DNA of 64,000 nt, taken from contig NZ_BIXY01000034.1 in the NCBI RefSeq assembly GCF_008326305.1, forward strand, positions 1-64,000, read 5' to 3'. Every line of letters begins with the position of its first letter. Positions within the stretch are counted from its first letter, which is position 1. Positions 39,880-46,775 of the stretch are shown piece by piece. The notes under the pieces were generated by a model that saw nothing but the letters and a program-made list of their open reading frames with translations, had not been told where the DNA came from and searched no databases. The position numbers were made by a program, and so were the translations under genes. Source of the DNA: Dictyobacter arantiisoli (lineage in GTDB: Bacteria > Chloroflexota > Ktedonobacteria > Ktedonobacterales > Ktedonobacteraceae).

Positions 39880-39908
39880 ATTATACATGCCCTGACCAAA
39901 TATGTCAA
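39880..39908 (-). promoter_or_regulatory. Perfect-consensus promoter for the rpoBC leader
   Basis: TTGACA at 39903-39908, a 17-base spacer and TATAAT at 39880-39885 (all minus strand) match the vegetative sigma consensus exactly. Transcription would start near 39873, about 540 bases before rpoB. It is likely the main promoter for the super-cluster, possibly moderated by the leader hairpins. Confidence 0.8.
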
Positions 39909-39954
39909 TACCTTTTTCATAACAATACAAAGACCATTGAAAAAGTTGCCTTTC

Positions 39955-40146
39955 TCAGGCCTCCTGGCTCTTTGCACCGCCAGCACTGGTGGTGTTGTCT
40001 CTTTCTGGCGACTTTATTTTCTCTTGTCTGTTTTTGCTCAAGTCGAACGGCGCGTCCTCGTGCAACTCTGCCATGAGCTTCGCCGAGCGGGAAGGCTCAT
40101 CGATGTTATCATGTATTCTTCTGTCCACAATATAATTTTTCTTCAT
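39955..40146 (-). CDS. Hypothetical small charged protein
   Basis: This 63-residue frame from ATG 40144-40146 begins MKKNYIVDRRIHDNIDEP and is rich in Asp, Glu, Lys and Arg, ending TTSAGGAKSQEA. There is no clear ribosome site. A TTGAAA-N17-TAATAT box lies directly before the ATG and would give an almost leaderless message. I do not recognise the protein; it could be a chance frame. Confidence 0.3.
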   Translation of the reverse strand: MKKNYIVDRRIHDNIDEPSRSAKLMAELHEDAPFDLSKNRQEKIKSPERDNTTSAGGAKSQEA

Positions 40147-40393
40147 GAGTATATTACAACAAACGCGCCAGAATTTCAACTTATTCCATCCCGGCCAGGA
40201 ATTTCAATTCTCAGGGTGAAGACGAGGCTACCCTCGTAACAACTACCCTTCACGGGCAATACCGCTTGAAGAACGAAAATAGATGTTGCAACAACGCAAA
40301 AACGCCGAATACTGTGAGCACAAAGGTTCGGACCCTCTTTTGTTGTTTCATCAGACAATGGATGGGCAGACCGGGATTGGTGAGAATGAGGAA
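40147..40393. other. Intergenic, nothing recognised
   Basis: About 250 bp between the small frame and the membrane protein. Open frames here are short, with no ribosome site or recognisable sequence. Confidence 0.3.
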
Positions 40394-41227
40394 TCAGGCG
40401 ACACTCATGAGGTGTTCGGCAGCTTCCAGGGCGCGGGCGATTTCATCACCCAGGGTGGGATTCCAGACCTGCTCGGCGTCAATCCAGCGTTTATGCAAGA
40501 GATCTAAGAGCTGGTGTTGATCTTCTGTCGAGAGTAAGTTGAGATCGACCAGTGATTCTGGATGCCCGGGATAACTGATGGTCAGGACAAAATTATCGAT
40601 GCGAATGGTTACCTGCCCATTCAAGCAATAGGTATGAGAAGAGCCGAGTTTACGACAGAAGGAGACGCCTCCGATACAACCGATGAGGATAATGACGACT
40701 GCCGCGATGCTGACGACCAGACCAGCTATACTCAGGAGCACAGCCAATGCTGTAGTTAATACCATCACCACATGATTGTTAAAGCCCAGTGTCCAGCCGA
40801 TCAGAATGGCTGGTATCAAACCAATCAATGCTGCTGTGAAACACCAGAAGGTGCTATTCATGATCCAAAAGATACTTTTGAGATTCTCTGTCGAGAGGTC
40901 ACGGACGGTCAGGGTGTTGCTGGCCTCAAACGTGACCATACCCTCTGTATATCCCTGACGCAAAGTGTACAAGAAACGTAATACCAGCGCGCATCCCATT
41001 ATGGCGAGGAACGATATAAACCACGATAAGGCTACCAATGCATCCTGCCATTTTAAATAGAAAGTAAAGGTATGCGCATAAGTTGTCCACAACCAGGCAC
41101 CACAGCCAATCCCCACTGCTGCACATACAAGCAGACCTACAAAAAATAGCCAGCCCAACATACGAATATGTGAGTATCGCGAACGCGCCAGATTAAAGCG
41201 ATACGTATCTTTCAACGTTTGCATCAT
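40394..41227 (-). CDS. Hypothetical membrane protein, four predicted helices
   Basis: A 277-residue protein from ATG 41225-41227 (AGGGGTGG upstream; the frame extends 12 codons further to 41263). Membrane segments are visible at about 25-50 (LGWLFFVGLLVCAAVGIG), 65-90 (ALVALSWFISFLAIMGCALV), 125-150 and 155-185 (VLLSIAGLVVSIAAVVIILI). The soluble C-terminal ~75 residues begin with a beta-rich stretch (GQVTIRIDNFVLTISYPG) and end in helices. I recognise no family or catalytic motif. It stands alone on its strand, with the cysteine synthase unit upstream. Confidence 0.7.
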   Translation of the reverse strand: MMQTLKDTYRFNLARSRYSHIRMLGWLFFVGLLVCAAVGIGCGAWLWTTYAHTFTFYLKWQDALVALSWFISFLAIMGCALVLRFLYTLRQGYTEGMVTFEASNTLTVRDLSTENLKSIFWIMNSTFWCFTAALIGLIPAILIGWTLGFNNHVVMVLTTALAVLLSIAGLVVSIAAVVIILIGCIGGVSFCRKLGSSHTYCLNGQVTIRIDNFVLTISYPGHPESLVDLNLLSTEDQHQLLDLLHKRWIDAEQVWNPTLGDEIARALEAAEHLMSVA

Positions 41228-41716
41228 AAATCCACCCCTGATAATCGAAGAGATTTGTTGCATAGTGCACTTTAAGAGGTGATCGTTTCTTCTTCTCTAT
41301 GCTGTAACGATTCAACCTGTATCAAGTGTGACAAAAATAATCAACAGTAAGCGCAACAAATCAAGTTTCCGCAGGGAGATTCCCTGTGTTCTATCTCCCC
41401 ACCTTATTATTACGAAGCAGCGCGAAATTGGTTTCTCTCAGCAATATGTCATTCTGTATCATTTGATAGCAAAAAGCCAGAATGGTCAGAGATACAACGC
41501 GAAGAGCATACATTTTGACGCAATCTATATCAAAATATATGCTCTTCTCTATTTCACATATATAATTTTTTCACGCCCGAGGTGCTCACTTGCTGGCAGT
41601 AACTTGCGCTTCTGCTCCTTTTTTAGTGTGTGGTGAGCGAAGATAAGTACGAAAAATCATGCGAGGAGCTCAGAAATGGTGGATGAAAAGGAGAGAACAA
41701 GTCTTGAAGGCGGAAG
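41228..41716. other. Intergenic with a 47-bp near-perfect palindrome at 41501-41547
   Basis: GAAGAGCATA-c-ATTTTGA (41501-41518) and its inverse (41530-41547) form an 18-bp stem with one mismatch and an 11-base loop. No U-run follows on either strand and no target duplication flanks it, so neither a classical terminator nor a MITE is supported. The sequence CACGCCCGAGGTGCTCA near 41573 resembles the left module of the palindromic repeat at 44 kb and may be a decayed piece. No gene is seen. Confidence 0.5.
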
Positions 41717-42688
41717 CTAACGTGCTTGCGCCCGCAAATCATCAAAGAGAATTGTCTGGAGATAGCGTTCGGCTGCGCTTGGAAAGACAGTTACAATTAC
41801 TTTGCCGCGATTCGCTTCTTTACGCGCCTCTTGTAAGGAGGCCCAGGCAACCGCTCCACTGCTGATCCCTATCGACAATCCTTCATCCTTCATCACCTGG
41901 ATGGCGGTCTCGACGGCATCATGGTCTGTAACCGGGATTACCCGATCGATTAAGTCCACGCGCAGGGTATCGGGAATAAAGCCAGAACCCAGGCCCTCAA
42001 TGCGATGGGGACCCGGTCGACCACCGGAAAGAACGGCACAGGTGGCCGGTTCGACAGCGACTACTTCAATGCCCGGTTTGTACGCACGCAAGCCTTCGGC
42101 AATGCCAGTCAGAGTGCCGCCCGTTCCTACACCAATCACTGCCATATCGACCGCTCCGGCTGTCTGTTCCCAGATTTCTAGCGCGGTTCCATCCCGATGA
42201 GCACGAGGATTGGCCTGGTTATAGAATTGTTGAGGATACCAGACATTAGAACGTGTGGTACGCAATTCAATGACTTTGTTGATCGCGCCACGCATGCCTT
42301 GTGAGGCCGGGGTGAGAATAATTTCAGCTCCAAAACGCTGGAGTAAGAGGCGACGTTCCAGACTGATCGTGTCCGGCATCGTCAGAATACAGTGATAGCC
42401 ACGTGCAGCCGCGATACATGCCAGGGAAATACCCATATTTCCGCTGGTGGGTTCGATAATCGTCGCGCCCGGTCGCAATAATCCCTGAATCTCTGCCTCG
42501 TAGACCATCTGCAATGCAACGCGATCCTTCGAACTCCCACCCGGAGTCATCATTTCTAATTTTGCCAGGATCTTCGCTACCACACCGCTTGGCTGACCGG
42601 AACGATCTTCTTCGGCAGCAAAACGCTTTAACTCAAGGAGAGGAGTGCGACCAACTAACTCAGTCACATTTTTTGCCCAATGGACCAT
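41717..42688 (-). CDS. Cysteine synthase family PLP enzyme
   Basis: This fold-type II pyridoxal-phosphate enzyme converts O-acetylserine (or a related activated serine) and sulfide to cysteine. The PLP lysine is K54 in GGSSKDRVALQ, the substrate loop is EPTSGNMGISLA, and the phosphate-binding loop is GVGTGGTLTG. SIGISSGAVAWA near the C-terminus is also typical. The loop has Met where most CysK have Thr (TSGNTG), and SSK replaces SVK. 323 residues. The Rrf2/IscR-like gene nearby fits cysteine or Fe-S control. CysK versus a CysM-like or cystathionine-synthase-like specificity cannot be told. Confidence 0.88.
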   Translation of the reverse strand: MVHWAKNVTELVGRTPLLELKRFAAEEDRSGQPSGVVAKILAKLEMMTPGGSSKDRVALQMVYEAEIQGLLRPGATIIEPTSGNMGISLACIAAARGYHCILTMPDTISLERRLLLQRFGAEIILTPASQGMRGAINKVIELRTTRSNVWYPQQFYNQANPRAHRDGTALEIWEQTAGAVDMAVIGVGTGGTLTGIAEGLRAYKPGIEVVAVEPATCAVLSGGRPGPHRIEGLGSGFIPDTLRVDLIDRVIPVTDHDAVETAIQVMKDEGLSIGISSGAVAWASLQEARKEANRGKVIVTVFPSAAERYLQTILFDDLRAQAR

Positions 42689-42717
42689 AACTCTTTGTCA
42701 GCCTTCTTTCTACAGAA

Positions 42718-43104
42718 TCATTCCTCAGGGAGCAAAGCGTGGATAATACTTACCAGTTCTTGCATATTGAATGGCTTGCGCAGGAGAATGCTAGCCCGTA
42801 GACCCATACGATGCAATTCCCAATCATGGCTCCCGGTAATCACAATAATGGGAGTGTTTTTGGTATTACTATGTCCTCGTAAATATTTATAGAGGGACCC
42901 ACCATCGAGACTGGGCAAGCCAATATCTAGTAGCACAAGATCCGCCCCCAGATCAGGCAATTGATCTTTGGCAACCTGCCCATCTGAAAACACCTGCAAA
43001 CGCCATTGGCCGAAGAACTTAAACACATCACAAAACATCTCGGTCAGTCGTGGATCATCCTCAACAATAGCGATCAGTTTATGCTCATAAGCTGCATCAA
43101 CCAC
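42718..43104 (-). CDS. Receiver-only response regulator
   Basis: A 128-residue CheY-like domain without an output domain. It has IVEDDPRL (acidic pair), the phospho-acceptor Asp in VLLDIGLPSLDG, the Thr in IIVITGSHD and the conserved Lys in LLRKPF. Start is GTG 43102-43104. It lies 29 bp upstream of the cysteine synthase gene in the same direction, so they may be co-transcribed, an unusual pair. Its partner kinase is not in the window by proximity. Confidence 0.88.
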   Translation of the reverse strand: MVDAAYEHKLIAIVEDDPRLTEMFCDVFKFFGQWRLQVFSDGQVAKDQLPDLGADLVLLDIGLPSLDGGSLYKYLRGHSNTKNTPIIVITGSHDWELHRMGLRASILLRKPFNMQELVSIIHALLPEE

Positions 43105-43167
43105 GTGCTACCATCCCCTTTTGCCTACTCAACACATCCTTATGCTTGCCCCAACCAGCTCCCCCCA

Positions 43168-43197
43168 CAAAAACCGTAGCGGTCATGACCACTACGG
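43168..43197 (-). terminator. Terminator after the Rrf2-type gene
   Basis: CCGTAG (43174-43179) and CTACGG (43192-43197) enclose a further GGTC/GACC stem, and TTTTTG follows on the minus strand. It separates the Rrf2-type gene from the receiver gene. Confidence 0.65.
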
Positions 43198-43283
43198 AAT
43201 TTTGAAATTACCTGTACGCGGTCTGGCACATCCGTAACCCCGGTGCCACAGCCTGAAACACTGGTCGACGAACCTGCACGAGC

Positions 43284-43724
43284 TTAAATGTAGTACATTG
43301 TCTCTTCTGTACTACCGGTACGATGCTTTTGAGCCAACTCCTCAATCGTGGTAGTATGTAAGATCTGTTGCGTCAACGTATCTATCTGCTGCCAGACATC
43401 GCGTAAGGCGCAACCGGGGGAAAGTTTGCAAAAGTCCGGGTTGGGTAAACATTCCATCGGGGGAACGTATCCTTCAAGAGCCTGCATAACCTGTGCCATA
43501 GTAATCTGGCCTGGCGCTTTCGCCAGCATATGCCCACCCTTGGGACCGCGAACGCTCTTCACCAATCCCTCTTTCCGTAATACCATGAGGATTTGATCGA
43601 GATACTGCTCTGGGACATGTTGCCGCGTTGCAATATCTGCGCTCTCAATCGGACCTTGCCCGTAATACGCGGCCATATCGAGCATAGCTCGCAGGCCATA
43701 GTCTCCCTTCATTGTTAGCTTCAT
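43284..43724 (-). CDS. Rrf2/IscR-family transcriptional regulator
   Basis: A winged-helix regulator of 146 residues. MKLTMKGDYGLRAMLDMAAY and VPEQYLDQILMVLRKEGLVK are the family helix-turn-helix signature, and GPKGGHMLAK is the wing. Three cysteines, C92, C99 and C105, lie where IscR places its Fe-S ligands (C92, C98, C104), so an iron-sulfur cluster is likely; one spacer residue is extra. Start is ATG 43722-43724 behind GGAAAGG; the frame extends 20 codons further upstream from a TTG. It is preceded by a good promoter and lies close to a cysteine synthase, so control of sulfur or Fe-S metabolism is inferred. Confidence 0.9.
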   Translation of the reverse strand: MKLTMKGDYGLRAMLDMAAYYGQGPIESADIATRQHVPEQYLDQILMVLRKEGLVKSVRGPKGGHMLAKAPGQITMAQVMQALEGYVPPMECLPNPDFCKLSPGCALRDVWQQIDTLTQQILHTTTIEELAQKHRTGSTEETMYYI

Positions 43725-43828
43725 CTTAGGGGCCTTTCCACTGGGCAAAGTGACGAATGTTATAGGGTGGGCTTGTGCTACCAACAGAGGCGGCTCGCCC
43801 CCCTGAAATACCTTTTTATCTAGTGTTT

Positions 43829-43857
43829 AGAATATATCAGTAGAGAATGCATGTCAA
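43829..43857 (-). promoter_or_regulatory. Promoter of the Rrf2-type gene
   Basis: TTGACA (43852-43857), a 17-base spacer and TATTCT (43829-43834) on the minus strand lie about 105 bp before the start codon. Confidence 0.7.
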
Positions 43858-43972
43858 TGGTTTATCGATGAAACTTGACAAAGTGAGTAAACAATCTCTC
43901 TAATAGTATCTTTCTCTACCTCTATCATACCATTACTGAGCCCTTTCCCATTGGCCTGTCCTTCCTGGAATG

Positions 43973-44105
43973 TGTCAGACTCCTCTATCATTCAAAACTT
44001 TACGCATGAATTTTTGCACCTGAGGTGCTCAAAAATGTTTTAACATGCAATGCAGGCGCGTGAGCACCTTCCTACAAGTGGGTAGGAAGATCTCAGAGTG
44101 TGTCG
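43973..44105 (+). repeat. Palindromic dispersed repeat, copy A1 (short stem)
   Basis: GTGTCAGACTCC ... GCATGAATTTTTGCACCTGA and GGTGCTCAAAAATG, then a short ATGTT-tt-AACAT stem and GCAGGCGCGTGAGCACC. It runs directly into copy A2. Shared blocks with A2 and with the copy at 56.8 kb show it is the same element with a nearly absent central stem. Confidence 0.6.
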
Positions 44106-44300
44106 GACTCCCATGCTCTCCACCATCTCTGTGCATGAGTTTTCGCACCTGCGGTGCTCAAACAGATTTTTATTATGTGATGTAGAAAAGGTTCTTCGAA
44201 CCTTTTCTACATCACATAATAAAAAGGGTGCAGGCGCGCAAGCGCCTGCCAGCAGGTGAGCAGCAAGATCCCGCTGCTATTGGGGGGCTGACACTCTCTC
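44099..44300 (+). repeat. Palindromic dispersed repeat, copy A2 (28-bp perfect stem)
   Basis: Left module: GTGTCGGACTCCCATGCTCT, GCATGAGTTTTCGCACC, GGTGCTCAAACA. Centre: a perfect 28-bp stem (44167-44194 with 44198-44225) and a three-base TTC loop. Right module: GGGTGCAGGCGCGCAAGCGC, GTGAGCAGCAAGATCCCGCT. The same modules in the same order occur inverted at 56.8-57.0 kb, but the stem sequence there is entirely different. Confidence 0.8.
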
Positions 44301-44430
44301 ATAGAGAGATTGGGAATCAGCGCGTTGTCGAGACGCATATCCTCAGAGATGGATCAGCTTAAGATTAGATAAGCGCTATTCCAAATTGATTAGATTATGC
44401 TGAGAATGCCGATAAACAGAACGATCAGGC

Positions 44431-44459
44431 TTGCAGGTCGCCACAGACCTATCTATAAT
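44431..44459 (+). promoter_or_regulatory. Promoter of the second two-component operon
   Basis: TTGCAG (44431-44436), a 17-base spacer and TATAAT (44454-44459) lie about 85 bp upstream of the response regulator start. Confidence 0.7.
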
Positions 44460-44543
44460 GAACCTTAGAAACACAGGCACATTTCTTCGCTTCTACTGAT
44501 GATGCCCGCTTGTGTTAATTGGTGAATCACCAGGAGAGAAACT

Positions 44544-45272
44544 ATGGAGAATCAGCCACAACTCAAAGTTCTTGTCGTAGATGATGAGGATAATATTATA
44601 GAGCTTATTCGCCTCGGTCTCCGTTACGAAGGCTTCCAGGTAGAGGTGGCGTCAGATGGAGAGCAGGGCATCGCACTCGCGCAACGTATCGACCCGGATC
44701 TGGTTATTCTGGATGTGATGATGCCTGGCATCGATGGTCTGGAAGTCTGCCGCCGTTTACGGAACAACCCGACAACGCGCGATGTTCCAGTGCTGATGCT
44801 GACAGCAAAAGATGAGGTGGGAGATCGCATTCTGGGCCTGCAAACCGGGGCCGATGATTATTTAACCAAGCCCTTCGATTTCTATGAATTGTTGGAACGC
44901 ATTAAGGCGATCTTACGCCGCCAGAGCCGCACCAAGTCTTCTCCAGGCGATGCCTCGGATGCTAATGCCGCGCAGATCTTGCAGTTCGGCGAATTGCGCA
45001 TGAATACAGCTACCCGCGAGGTGACACGGAGCGGTCAACCCGTTGAGTTGACGGCGACTGAATATAATCTCTTACATCTATTTATGAGTCATCCCCGCGA
45101 GGTTCTGGATCGTCAAACCATTTTGAATCGTGTCTGGGGCTATGATTTCTTGGGTGAGACAAATATTATCGAGGTCTATGTGCGTTATTTACGCGAAAAG
45201 ATTGAGGACTCTCCCAGCTCGCCACGCTTGATTGTCACCGTTCGTGGCGTGGGCTATGTATTAAAAGGATAA
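44544..45272 (+). CDS. OmpR/PhoB-family response regulator
   Basis: A 242-residue response regulator. The receiver has VVDDEDN, the phospho-acceptor Asp in VILDVMMPGIDG (about residue 54), LMLTAKDE and LTKPFDF. A short Ser/Asp-rich linker joins it to a winged helix ending in IIEVYVRYLREKIED and VRGVGYVLKG. ATG 44544 follows AGGAGAG. The kinase gene starts 48 bp downstream. The target genes are unknown. Confidence 0.93.
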   Translation: MENQPQLKVLVVDDEDNIIELIRLGLRYEGFQVEVASDGEQGIALAQRIDPDLVILDVMMPGIDGLEVCRRLRNNPTTRDVPVLMLTAKDEVGDRILGLQTGADDYLTKPFDFYELLERIKAILRRQSRTKSSPGDASDANAAQILQFGELRMNTATREVTRSGQPVELTATEYNLLHLFMSHPREVLDRQTILNRVWGYDFLGETNIIEVYVRYLREKIEDSPSSPRLIVTVRGVGYVLKG

Positions 45273-45320
45273 AACGTTTTTCACTGTACTCGTCAATTTG
45301 TCACCCGGAGTATCACAATT

Positions 45321-46568
45321 ATGTCAGAGCAGAAAGCCATCAGGTCACAAAAACAGTTAGCCATGCGGCTTTCCCGAGCAGACACTCAGCGTCTGGCTTC
45401 AAGTGAAAATCTGTATCTGCTTGGCCCAAGCAGGGGAGAAGAGATTACCCAACCGTTGCATATGCCTTTTTCACAGCTTGGTGGTAACAATCATCCAGAT
45501 ACTCCTGCCTGGTTGCGCCCTTTCATGAGCTTACGCACGCAGTTGACCTTTGCATATTCTTTGCTGCTCATTCTGATGCTGGCATTTTCTTATCTTTTAC
45601 TGGATCAACAGAACTCATCAACCTATATGATGCTCGCTGTGCTGGCTCTGATCCTGGTCGGCTCTGCCCTGGCTTTTGTGATGACAACGTTGCTGCTCCG
45701 CCCACTTTCACGCATGACTGATGCCGCTCAGGCAATTGCAATGGGCGATCTGGCGCAACGCACGCGCCTGCCCTTACGCTTGCCTCCCCAGGATGAAATT
45801 GATCGGCTGGCCGGAAGTTTGAATGCGATGGTGTCCCGGCTGGAAACAGCAGAGGAGGCACAACGCGCTTCACAGGATCGCTTCCATCAGTTTTTTTCGG
45901 ATGCCTCTCATCAGTTACGTACACCGCTCACCTCGATTCGTGGTTTTACCGAGTTGCTGCTGCGAGGCAATGCCAGGGATGATCCAGAGACCGCTCAGCA
46001 TATGCTCAGACGCATGAAAAATGAATCGGAACGCATGACCCTGCTCATCAATGATCTTCTGACGCTGGCTCGGCTAGATGATACCCATCCAATGAAACTG
46101 CAATATATAGATGTGGTTGATCTGGCAGTGGAGAGTGTTGAGCAGACAAGATCACGCGCGAACGATGAACGTCCAATTCGACTTCATCTGGCCTCGCAGG
46201 ACAAATTAGGGGTGCAGGCTGACCGGGAGTGTGTCAAACAATTGCTCTTTATTCTGCTGGATAATGCTCTGAAATATGGACGCCCTGGTCCAGATGGTCA
46301 AATTACCCTGAAATTGGATAAGATTCAAGGACAGGTTGCGATCAGCGTGACCGATAATGGGGATGGCATCGCCAGTGACGACCTGGAACATATCTTTGAA
46401 GCCTTCTATCGCGGCCGCCATCGCTCGTCCTCAACAAGCACTGTAATTGGTACCGGGCTGGGTTTGACAATTGCATCTTCTATCGTCAGAGCGCATAATG
46501 GAGCAATCACTGCTTGTAGTGAACCCGGCAATACCGAATTCAAGGTGCTGATGCCTTGCGCCGACTAG
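45321..46568 (+). CDS. Sensor histidine kinase with minimal sensor
   Basis: A 415-residue kinase. About 70 soluble residues precede two closely spaced membrane helices (about 75-95 and 104-125: FAYSLLLILMLAFSYLLL and MLAVLALILVGSALAFVM), so there is almost no extracytoplasmic loop. A HAMP linker (LRPLSRMTDAAQAIAMGDLA), HisKA with His in DASHQLRTPLTSI, and HATPase with LLDNALKYG, DNGDGIAS and GTGLGLTIASS follow. The sensor layout suggests membrane-internal sensing or a partner protein. Confidence 0.92.
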   Translation: MSEQKAIRSQKQLAMRLSRADTQRLASSENLYLLGPSRGEEITQPLHMPFSQLGGNNHPDTPAWLRPFMSLRTQLTFAYSLLLILMLAFSYLLLDQQNSSTYMMLAVLALILVGSALAFVMTTLLLRPLSRMTDAAQAIAMGDLAQRTRLPLRLPPQDEIDRLAGSLNAMVSRLETAEEAQRASQDRFHQFFSDASHQLRTPLTSIRGFTELLLRGNARDDPETAQHMLRRMKNESERMTLLINDLLTLARLDDTHPMKLQYIDVVDLAVESVEQTRSRANDERPIRLHLASQDKLGVQADRECVKQLLFILLDNALKYGRPGPDGQITLKLDKIQGQVAISVTDNGDGIASDDLEHIFEAFYRGRHRSSSTSTVIGTGLGLTIASSIVRAHNGAITACSEPGNTEFKVLMPCAD

Positions 46569-46775
46569 TCTGAGCCTGTCTGCAATCCAGATTTATTCTC
46601 TCTAAAATGCATAATTATGGATGAACAGCCTTCCTGGATGAAAAGCGCAGCTATGCTTCTTTCCTACACGCATTGACCTTCGCTGGTTTACCGTGATACA
46701 CTGCAAAAAAGTAAAAAGGGGATATGGTTGTACGTTCACCACTTATAACCATTTGGATAAAGGTAAGATATCGCT

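Noticed and set aside
40176-40358. 60-residue minus-strand frame upstream of the small charged ORF
   Set aside because: No ribosome site, Cys/Ile-rich random look and no similarity recognised.
41501-41547. The palindrome as a MITE
   Set aside because: No flanking target duplication and no internal sequence between the arms beyond an 11-base loop.
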